DNA of 11,181 nucleotides, taken from Nitrosopumilales archaeon. Its GTDB lineage: Archaea; Thermoproteota; Nitrososphaeria; Nitrososphaerales; Nitrosopumilaceae. Position numbers and translations under genes: made by a program. Shown piece after piece: positions 6,415-11,181 of the stretch. Numbering within the stretch: position 1 is the stretch's first letter; every line of letters begins with the position of its first letter. Under the pieces are notes generated by a model, which was not told the DNA's origin, did no database searches, and was given only the letters and a program-made list of their open reading frames with translations. The stretch lies in assembly GCA_025350175.1 (NCBI GenBank), contig JANXYF010000068.1, forward strand, positions 1 to 11,181, read 5' to 3'.

Positions 6415-7052
6415 ATTTCTTTTTTTAATTCATCAAGAAATTTTTTCATTATTGTAATTCTTTTTCTTGCTAGCATTTTTCCAGTCTTTGTGTTCATTGT
6501 TTTTTCTAAAAGCAAAAGTTTCTTGTAAAAGTGATCTAATGTCCAACTCTTGTCATCTGGAGAACGTTTCTTACAAAATGGATCATCTTTATTATAAAAT
6601 GGTCTATTCTCAACACCGCCTACTGCAAATGTTCTTGCAATACCGATTGATCCTAGTGCATCTAATCTGTCTGCATCTTGCAATATTTTGCCTTCTAATG
6701 TTTGAGGAACGACTCTTCTTGAAAAACTATGATCTCTGATTGCATCAGAGATAATTTTGATTTCATCTTGGGTGAAATCATATTTTTTTAAAATCTTTTT
6801 TGATTCTTCTGCACTCTCTAGCGAAGAATTTTTTGAACGAGGATCAGATTTTGAATAAGCGATTATGTCATGCAATAGCACTGCCGCAGTAATCATTTTC
6901 ATGTTTCCTTTTTCGTCTCTTGCAATTATTTTTGCATTCTTGAATACTCTCATTATATGTTCAAAATCATGTGCGGCGTCATTTTCTAGCCTATTTTTAA
7001 CATATTCTCTTAATTTTTCTAATTTCAATTTGGTCTTTGGAATTTGTTCCAT
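6411..7052 (-). CDS. HD-domain phosphohydrolase (YedJ-like)
   Basis: This is a 213-residue metal-dependent HD-superfamily hydrolase. In order it shows HDFEHIMRV (residues 28-36, His28), the eponymous HD pair in LLHDI (His61, Asp62), AIRDHSF (104-110, His108), and ILQDADRLDALGSIGIARTF (123-142) with Asp126 and Asp128 completing the metal site. This layout matches small stand-alone HD proteins of the YedJ type, whose natural substrate is not settled (nucleotide or other phosphoester). The C-terminal part (about 165-213) is Lys-rich and helical. It is cytosolic by sequence. It converges with the hemB-linked 103-aa gene and diverges from the zinc-finger gene across a 166-base gap containing an inverted repeat. 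No Shine-Dalgarno is evident before the ATG at 7052. Confidence 0.88.
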   Translation of the reverse strand: MEQIPKTKLKLEKLREYVKNRLENDAAHDFEHIMRVFKNAKIIARDEKGNMKMITAAVLLHDIIAYSKSDPRSKNSSLESAEESKKILKKYDFTQDEIKIISDAIRDHSFSRRVVPQTLEGKILQDADRLDALGSIGIARTFAVGGVENRPFYNKDDPFCKKRSPDDKSWTLDHFYKKLLLLEKTMNTKTGKMLARKRITIMKKFLDELKKEI

Positions 7053-7134
7053 TTTTATAAATTGGAGTTTTGGAAATAACTGTCTAGTTAGTACCTAGAA
7101 GAAATTCAAGAAATATCGTATAATGTAAGAAATA

Positions 7135-7172
7135 TTTCATATAACTAGATCCTAGATATTTGTTATATGAAA
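7135..7172. repeat. 11-bp perfect inverted repeat in the HD/zinc-finger intergenic region
   Basis: TTTCATATAAC (7135-7145) and GTTATATGAAA (7162-7172) are exact reverse complements around a 16-base spacer. The spacer region contains a tandem CTAGAT (7145-7150 and 7152-7157), and a 10-bp palindrome GAAATATTTC (7129-7138) overlaps the left arm. The element ends about 18 bases before the TATA box of the zinc-finger gene. It could be an operator for a dimeric regulator of either divergent gene. In such AT-rich DNA some palindromes are expected by chance. Confidence 0.5.
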
Positions 7173-7189
7173 AAATGGAGCAATAATCC

Positions 7190-7198
7190 AATATACTT
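7190..7198 (+). promoter_or_regulatory. TATA box for the zinc-finger gene
   Basis: AATATACTT is centred about 26 bases before the ATG at 7219, the archaeal spacing for a leaderless mRNA. No Shine-Dalgarno is present. Confidence 0.5.
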
Positions 7199-7218
7199 AT
7201 TAGTTAAATTCACATAAC

Positions 7219-7347
7219 ATGCCCATGAGCACCAAAGCGTGGAAGTGTTATAGATGCAACCTGACTTTTACTGATGAATCCCACGCTACTTTACATGAGG
7301 ATATCTCAAAACATAATGTAACTGAGATTCAGATGGTTAAAGTATAG
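7219..7347 (+). CDS. Small single-finger C2H2 zinc-finger protein (42 aa)
   Basis: Conceptual translation from ATG 7219 gives 42 residues: MPMSTKAWKCYRCNLTF, then TDESHATLHEDISKHNVTEI and a short tail ending MVKV. Cys10, Cys13, His26 and His32 form a C-X2-C-X12-H-X5-H pattern, exactly the C2H2 zinc-finger spacing, with Phe17 at the usual hydrophobic core position. A protein of this size can only be a single finger, binding zinc and probably nucleic acid or a partner protein. The start is supported by the TATA box spacing; a second Met is at codon 3. It has its own promoter, lies 44 bases before the acyl-CoA dehydrogenase gene, and is divergent from the HD gene. The function is unknown, but the intact metal pattern strongly argues for a real gene. 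Confidence 0.8.
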   Translation: MPMSTKAWKCYRCNLTFTDESHATLHEDISKHNVTEIQMVKV

Positions 7348-7360
7348 AAACTTAAATGAA

Positions 7361-7369
7361 ATAATATTC
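7361..7369 (+). promoter_or_regulatory. TATA box for the acyl-CoA dehydrogenase gene
   Basis: ATAATATTC is centred about 28 bases before the ATG at 7392. The spacing supports that ATG over the internal one at codon 9. A GGAGAT at 7372-7377 sits 14 bases from the ATG, which is too far for a typical Shine-Dalgarno. Confidence 0.4.
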
Positions 7370-7391
7370 TTGGAGATAACTGGATAGATAA

Positions 7392-8645
7392 ATGTCATAC
7401 TCAAATATTGCCAAGATGAATTTTGAAGTATCAGAAGAGCAAAAAGTTTTTCTTGATAAAATAGATAGAGTTTGTAAATCGATTAGAGATCATGAAACAA
7501 AATGCTATCTAGCTGAAAAATCAAATGATAGGGTAATTCCTGAATTTGGAGAAATAGGAATGCTTGGATGTCCAATATCTAAAAAATATGGAGGTCTTGG
7601 ATATGATATTTTGACATACTTGTTTGCAATAGAAAGAATAGGCCAAGAAGGAAATTCACTCCGTACATTTTTCTCCGCACATATATCAATTGGTCAAATG
7701 GTGATACAAAACTGGGGAAACGAGGAACAAAAGAAAAAGTATCTTCCAAATACAACTAGTGGTAATAGCATAATGGGTTTTGCATTAACAGAACCAGATG
7801 CAGGAAGTGATCCGGGAATGAGTTCAACAAAATTTGAGGAACGTGGAGATAACTATGTTCTAAATGGTGTAAAACATTGGGTAGGAAATGGAACATTTGC
7901 CAAAGTCATTACAACATATGCACGAGGACCTGATGGAAATATTTCTGCATTTATTGTAGATACAAACTCAAAAGGATTTCTTGCAGAAGAGATGCATAAC
8001 AAGATGGGATTACTTACAGTAAAAAATGCCAAGATTACTTTTGAAAATTGTCTAGTTCCAAAACAAAATCTTCTTGGAAAAATAGGAAATGGTCTTAGTG
8101 TTGCATTTAGTGCGCTAATTGATGGACGATTAAGTGTGGCTGCAGGTGCTGTGGGAGTAATGAAGGACTGCCTTGATGAGTCTATACAATACTCGCAAAA
8201 AAGAGAACAGCATGGTTCTGTTCTTGCAAAAAAACAACTAATCCAAGAACATCTTGCTACCATGATTGTAAACATGGAAAGTTCTAGGTGGCTAGTATGT
8301 AGAGCGGGAGCTGCAAGGCAAAAACTTCATGATTATGTAGAAAACCTCAAGGAAAATGATGCAAATTGGCTATCATTACTTGACAGGGAAAACAAGGAAT
8401 ACTCTTCATTAAGAAATAAGGCTGATAGGCTTGCCGCTATTGCCAAGTTGCATGCAACAAATGCTGCTTTTGATTGTGCAAATAGGGCAATTCAGGTCTT
8501 TGGCTCTTACGGGTATCAGAAAACAAGTAGGGTGGCAAGACACTTTCTTGATTCTAGGGCAATTGTAATCTATGAAGGTGCAAACGAAGTGCTAAAACTC
8601 AAAATAGCATCACTTGAGATGGGTAACAAGTATGATGCATACTAG
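7392..8645 (+). CDS. Acyl-CoA dehydrogenase family protein
   Basis: This FAD-dependent enzyme (417 aa) introduces an alpha-beta double bond into an acyl-CoA. Motifs in order are PISKKYGGLGYD (61-72), MGFALTEPDAGSD (128-140, flavin and substrate site), KHWVGNG (161-167), AIQVFGSYGYQK (366-377) and VIYEGANEVLKLKIA (392-406). Glu395 matches the MCAD-type catalytic base. Relative to ordinary family members of about 380-400 residues there is a charged insertion around 310-345, between the AARQKLHDY helix and the RLAAIAKLHA helix. The chain length preferred cannot be read from sequence. The start at 7392 is chosen from TATA spacing; Met9 (MNFEVSEEQ) is an alternative that begins at the family consensus. 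No ETF genes are nearby. The gene ends in a four-base CTAG overlap with the convergent aminotransferase, so both may serve amino-acid or acyl-CoA catabolism. Confidence 0.92.
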   Translation: MSYSNIAKMNFEVSEEQKVFLDKIDRVCKSIRDHETKCYLAEKSNDRVIPEFGEIGMLGCPISKKYGGLGYDILTYLFAIERIGQEGNSLRTFFSAHISIGQMVIQNWGNEEQKKKYLPNTTSGNSIMGFALTEPDAGSDPGMSSTKFEERGDNYVLNGVKHWVGNGTFAKVITTYARGPDGNISAFIVDTNSKGFLAEEMHNKMGLLTVKNAKITFENCLVPKQNLLGKIGNGLSVAFSALIDGRLSVAAGAVGVMKDCLDESIQYSQKREQHGSVLAKKQLIQEHLATMIVNMESSRWLVCRAGAARQKLHDYVENLKENDANWLSLLDRENKEYSSLRNKADRLAAIAKLHATNAAFDCANRAIQVFGSYGYQKTSRVARHFLDSRAIVIYEGANEVLKLKIASLEMGNKYDAY

Positions 8646-9868
8646 TTTTTCATCAAGACTTTGTGCATTATCTCTAGACCTTCATGTATCTGATCTTTGT
8701 TAATTATCAATGGTGGTATGATTCTCATTGATTTTTGACCCGCTCCAAGAGTCAGCAAACCATGTTTGAATAACTCTGTAAGTTTTTTGTCACGGCGTAA
8801 TGTTGTATCAAATTCAACACCTACCATCAGACCTAATCCTCTGACATCTATAATTCCTTTTTTCCCAACAATTTCTGTCAAACCTTTTTTGAGTATACTG
8901 CCCATCTTTGTTGCATTGTCTAATAATTTATCTCGTTTTATTACTTCAATGACTCGTGCACCAACTGCCATGTCAATTCTGTTTCCTCCTCCCCACGTAC
9001 TTGATAATACTGATCTTTGTCCAGGATCGAATTTTTTGTCATATGCTGTAGCTCCTATCTGTAATGCCTTTGCAGTGCTCATGATATCTGGCTTTATTCC
9101 GTAATGCTCAAAGGCCCACCACTTGCCAGTGTGCCCTATTCCAGATTGAACTTCATCAAGAATTAATGGGATTCCATACTTTGTTGCAAATTTTCTTAAA
9201 TTTGAAATAAATTTTTTACTTGCAACATTGTATCCTCCTTCTCCTTGTATTATTTCAGTGAGAATGAATGCAATTTTATTCTCTTTTAATAGATTCTCTG
9301 CCGCATCAATTTCTGGATCGTCATCTTTTATACAAAACTTGATTCTTTTAGATGAAAATTCTGGGAAATTGTACTTCTGTACGGGTCTACTATATGTAAA
9401 ACTAAGAGCGCCCAAAGTTCTTCCATGGAATGCACCAGTACATGAAATTCCGGGAAGTGGACCACTCTTTCTATATGCAATCTTTATTGCATTCTCAATA
9501 GCTTCTGCACCGCTATTTATGAAAAATGTCTTAAAACCTGTAGGTAATATAGTTGAAATATTTTCTGCAAGATCTGCATGTTCTTGACAATAGAAATCCT
9601 GACCTGCTATCTTGTATGTACCGTTTGATGAATATGCTCCAAGTATTTCTATAATGTCTGGATGCGAATATCCTAAAGGACAAGCTCCTATGTTGGATGT
9701 AAAATCAAGATACTTGTTACCATCTATATCTTCGATGATGCAGTTGTGTCCGTGTGAAACTACCAACGAATACATGAATGTCGAATCATAAGCGTACTTT
9801 TTCATGGTATCAATAACACGCAAGGCTTTTGGACCTGGTATCTTGTCCTTTGTTGCTATCTTCTCCAT
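8642..9868 (-). CDS. Class-III PLP-dependent aminotransferase (4-aminobutyrate/ornithine type)
   Basis: A 408-residue omega-aminotransferase of fold type I. Visible are GNKYLDFTSNIGACPLGYSHP (50-70), FINSGAEAIENAIKIA (116-131), GAFHGRTLGALSFT (145-158), LDEVQSGIGHTGKWWAFE (237-254, with Asp238 contacting the PLP nitrogen) and STAKALQ (264-270), where Lys267 forms the Schiff base. The SSTWGGGNRID block (289-299) replaces the TTFGGNP form of many relatives. The GAFHGRT motif points to amino-acid omega-transaminases (GABA, ornithine or lysine) and not to glutamate-1-semialdehyde aminomutase, whose motif is a CYHGH type. The substrate is therefore uncertain. The ATG at 9868 has a TATA-like box at the leaderless distance. 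The gene is convergent with the acyl-CoA dehydrogenase and overlaps it at CTAG. Confidence 0.9.
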   Translation of the reverse strand: MEKIATKDKIPGPKALRVIDTMKKYAYDSTFMYSLVVSHGHNCIIEDIDGNKYLDFTSNIGACPLGYSHPDIIEILGAYSSNGTYKIAGQDFYCQEHADLAENISTILPTGFKTFFINSGAEAIENAIKIAYRKSGPLPGISCTGAFHGRTLGALSFTYSRPVQKYNFPEFSSKRIKFCIKDDDPEIDAAENLLKENKIAFILTEIIQGEGGYNVASKKFISNLRKFATKYGIPLILDEVQSGIGHTGKWWAFEHYGIKPDIMSTAKALQIGATAYDKKFDPGQRSVLSSTWGGGNRIDMAVGARVIEVIKRDKLLDNATKMGSILKKGLTEIVGKKGIIDVRGLGLMVGVEFDTTLRRDKKLTELFKHGLLTLGAGQKSMRIIPPLIINKDQIHEGLEIMHKVLMKN

Positions 9869-9889
9869 GATGTCATATGGAAAAATTTT

Positions 9890-9898
9890 CTAATAAAC
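9890..9898 (-). promoter_or_regulatory. TATA-like box for the aminotransferase gene
   Basis: The minus strand reads GTTTATTAG here, centred about 26 bases before the ATG at 9868. This fits a leaderless transcript. Confidence 0.45.
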
Positions 9899-9970
9899 AC
9901 TGGCATGGATAATTATGGGTGAAAATCACAGAGGATATGATGAACTAAATCGTAAACAAAGACAGAGAAG

Positions 9971-9990
9971 AGAGAAAAAGAAAAGAAAAA
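9971..9990 (-). terminator. T-rich terminator immediately after tRNA-Leu
   Basis: Directly after the tRNA discriminator base the minus strand runs T5-C-T4-C-T5 with little else, a typical intrinsic archaeal oligo-T termination signal. There is no stem-loop and none is needed. Confidence 0.6.
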
Positions 9991-10089
9991 TGCAGAGAGT
10001 GGGATTTGAACCCACGAACCCCTAAGGGAAGGGATATCTTATAGAAGATCTTGAGTCCCTCTCGGTTGACCGGGCTTCGGTACCTCTGC
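9991..10089 (-). tRNA. tRNA-Leu (anticodon CAA) with a 14-nt intron
   Basis: Read on the minus strand, the acceptor stem GCAGAGG (10089-10083) pairs with TCTCTGC (9998-9992), with one G-U pair, then discriminator A at 9991; CCA is not encoded. The anticodon stem AGGGA (10060-10056) pairs with TCCCT, and the loop CTCAAGA places anticodon CAA at 10053-10051. A long variable arm (CCC-TTA-GGG) marks a class II tRNA, and the T arm GTGGG-TTCAAAT-CCCAC is canonical. Between positions 37 and 38 sit 14 extra bases (10049-10036). Removing them leaves 85 nt, normal for tRNA-Leu. The D stem looks weak: 10-25 appears to be C-A. The gene has a TATA box at 10110-10118 and a T-rich terminator, so it is transcribed alone. 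Confidence 0.93.
10036..10049 (-). other. tRNA-Leu intron (14 nt, hairpin-forming)
   Basis: The intron reads ATCTT-CTAT-AAGAT on the minus strand, a perfect 5-bp hairpin with a 4-base loop. The position after base 37 is the canonical archaeal site. The boundaries can slide by up to three bases without changing the spliced product. I do not see a textbook bulge-helix-bulge with a 4-bp central helix, so the splicing motif may be of a relaxed type. Confidence 0.75.
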
Positions 10090-10109
10090 AACGAGAGATC
10101 ACTCTACTG

Positions 10110-10118
10110 AATATATAA
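10110..10118 (-). promoter_or_regulatory. TATA box for tRNA-Leu
   Basis: The minus strand reads TTATATATT, centred about 25 bases before the first tRNA base. This is a near-ideal archaeal TATA match, predicting initiation at or just before the mature 5' end. Confidence 0.65.
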
Positions 10119-10152
10119 CTGAAACCGTACTTGTATTGATTTTTGAATGCTT

Positions 10153-10311
10153 TTACTGCTCGCTTATAATTTTCTCTGACATGGCAGGCATGGTATAGAA
10201 AAATTCATCTTCAAAACCAAAATCCTGTTTTCCAGTCTTTCTTAATGCTTCAAAATATCTCATACAGTTCGTGTAAAACTCACTTGATGTGGATTGACTG
10301 CCTGTCTGCAT
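10153..10311 (-). CDS. Hypothetical 52-aa protein between sufC and tRNA-Leu
   Basis: Translation on the minus strand from the ATG at 10311 gives 52 residues: MQTGSQSTSSEFYTNCMR, then YFEALRKTGKQDFGFEDEFF, then YTMPAMSEKIISEQ. I do not recognise the family. The composition is balanced and protein-like, with an amphipathic FYTNCMRYFEALRKTG helix followed by an acidic aromatic DFGFEDEFFY segment, and a single Cys16. No signal peptide or transmembrane helix is seen. An in-frame stop lies four codons upstream of the ATG with no other start between, which fixes the start. A TATA-like GGTATACAAA at 10335-10344 is about 28 bases upstream, fitting a leaderless mRNA. It lies downstream of sufC on the same strand and could be co-transcribed. 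It fills most of the 293-base gap between tRNA-Leu and sufC. Confidence 0.65.
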   Translation of the reverse strand: MQTGSQSTSSEFYTNCMRYFEALRKTGKQDFGFEDEFFYTMPAMSEKIISEQ

Positions 10312-10334
10312 GTATGTGGATTACAAAAATCAGG

Positions 10335-10344
10335 TTTGTATACC
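10335..10344 (-). promoter_or_regulatory. TATA-like box for the 52-aa gene
   Basis: GGTATACAAA on the minus strand is centred about 28 bases before the ATG at 10311, the usual leaderless spacing. The rest of the gap back to sufC (10345-10382) is AT-rich and holds no other feature I can support. Confidence 0.4.
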
Positions 10345-10382
10345 ACTGTAAGAAATTTTAGACTAATAATATAATAAATTCT

Positions 10383-11159
10383 TTATTCTGTTGTTTCTTG
10401 AATTCCAAGCCACGCATAGCCTTTTTGTTCCAACTCATCAGCAAGCTCCTTTGGGCCTTCTTTTATCATTTTTCCTTGGGCCATAACATGGACAAAGTCA
10501 AGTTTGTCTAGGAATTTTAGAATTCTTGCATAATGGGTGATAATAATCACTGTGGCATCTTTTCTTGAGACTGCACTAATTGCCTTTGCCACTGCTTGTA
10601 CTGCATCAATATCTAAACCTGAATCTGGCTCGTCAAGAATTGATATTCTTGGCTGTAATACTGCCATTTGTAAAACTTCTGATCTTTTTTTCTCTCCGCC
10701 TGAAAATCCTTCGTTAAGATATCTTGATAGGAAATCATGTTTTAGTCCTACTTCGTCAAGATTTTTCTTTAGATAATTTTGAAATTCTCTAACTGTAAGA
10801 AAGACTTCTCTTTTTTCATCTGCAAGTGACTTGCTTAATGCATTGTACGCAGTTCTTAGAAAATGTGAGTAACCTACACCAGAAACTTCCGTTGGATATT
10901 GAAATGCTAAAAACAAACCTTTCTTTGCTCTTTCATCAGGGGAAAGACCAAGTATGCTCTCTCCATCTAGTAAAATATCTCCTTTTGTAACTTCATACTT
11001 TGGATGACCTAAAATTGTATATGACAAAGTACTCTTGCCAGATCCGTTTGGACCCATAATTGCATGAACTTCGCCTGGACCTGTTTTGAGATTTACTCCT
11101 TTGAGAATTTCTTTACCGTCTCTTTGTACGTGAAGGTCTCTAATCTCAAGTGTTGCCAT
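10383..11159 (-). CDS. sufC: Fe-S cluster assembly ATPase SufC
   Basis: SufC is the cytosolic ABC-type ATPase of the SUF Fe-S cluster assembly system and works with the SufB/SufD scaffold. The 258-residue protein shows Walker A GPNGSGKS (36-43), a Q-loop at FQYPTEVSGV (86-95), the ABC signature EGFSGGEKKRSEVLQ (150-164) in the SUF-specific form, Walker B ISILDEPDSGLDID (172-185) and the H-loop His209 in ITHY. There are no membrane segments, as expected for SufC. The length and N-terminus MATLEIRDLHVQRDG are typical, so the start at 11159 is well supported. sufB and sufD do not lie downstream in the window; they may lie upstream beyond its end. Downstream on the same strand is the 52-aa gene. 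Confidence 0.96.
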   Translation of the reverse strand: MATLEIRDLHVQRDGKEILKGVNLKTGPGEVHAIMGPNGSGKSTLSYTILGHPKYEVTKGDILLDGESILGLSPDERAKKGLFLAFQYPTEVSGVGYSHFLRTAYNALSKSLADEKREVFLTVREFQNYLKKNLDEVGLKHDFLSRYLNEGFSGGEKKRSEVLQMAVLQPRISILDEPDSGLDIDAVQAVAKAISAVSRKDATVIIITHYARILKFLDKLDFVHVMAQGKMIKEGPKELADELEQKGYAWLGIQETTE

Positions 11160-11181
11160 TGTGTTTAGAAGATGATTTTGG

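Noticed and set aside
8642..9868. Glutamate-1-semialdehyde aminomutase (hemL), tempting because of the heme genes
   Set aside because: The GAFHGRTLGALSFT motif and overall pattern are of the GABA/ornithine aminotransferase type. HemL has a CYHGH-type motif. The gene is also remote from hemA/hemB and on the other strand.
9915..10025. 36-codon plus-strand open frame, very Lys/Arg-rich, ending VGFEPTNP
   Set aside because: Its basic run is the T-rich tRNA terminator read on the other strand, and its last 11 residues are antisense to the tRNA T arm and variable arm. VGFEPT is a well-known artefact of reading tRNA genes backwards.
1..11181. CRISPR array, insertion sequence, attachment site or integrated element
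   Set aside because: No spaced direct repeats, transposase or integrase motifs, or target duplications were seen. The content is ordinary housekeeping genes, with the tRNA intact and no adjacent integrase.

Overview
The window is AT-rich, densely packed archaeal DNA, most probably from an ammonia-oxidising Nitrososphaerota (Thaumarchaeota) of the Nitrosopumilus type. The pointers are a tRNA-Leu with a short anticodon-loop intron and no encoded CCA, TATA-like boxes about 26-28 bases before start codons (leaderless transcripts), a fused AhbA-AhbB siroheme decarboxylase, a tiny single-finger C2H2 protein, and overall gene style. The assignment rests on these features and not on a database match.

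Left part (1-6414): tetrapyrrole synthesis. A plus-strand overlapping trio encodes a coproheme decarboxylase/chlorite-dismutase-family protein (cut by the window edge), a DUF1802 protein and an aldo/keto reductase. It meets, tail to tail, a minus-strand ahbA-ahbB fusion. From a shared divergent promoter region with a perfect 8-bp inverted repeat, the plus-strand cluster sirC-hemA-hemB-(103-aa unknown protein) departs. HemA and HemB make ALA and porphobilinogen, SirC acts on precorrin-2, AhbAB decarboxylates siroheme, and the ChdC-like protein could finish coproheme to heme b. This suggests a siroheme-dependent heme route with an oxidative last step. HemL, HemC, HemD, the uroporphyrinogen methyltransferase and AhbC are not in the window.

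Middle part (6411-9868): a minus-strand HD-domain phosphohydrolase; an intergenic region with an 11-bp inverted repeat; a 42-aa C2H2 zinc-finger protein; an acyl-CoA dehydrogenase; and a convergent class-III aminotransferase that resembles 4-aminobutyrate/ornithine-type enzymes rather than HemL.

Right part (9971-11159): all minus strand. It holds sufC (Fe-S cluster assembly ATPase), a 52-aa protein that size filters would miss, and tRNA-Leu(CAA) with a 14-nt intron, its own TATA box and a T-rich terminator.

The genome is highly compact. All three convergent gene pairs overlap by exactly four bases at a palindromic stop tetranucleotide (TTAA, CTAG, CTAG). Four same-strand junctions overlap at NTGA. 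One of these, sirC/hemA, implies that hemA starts at CTG. No mobile element, CRISPR array or rRNA was seen, and no stretch over 300 bases lacks a gene.
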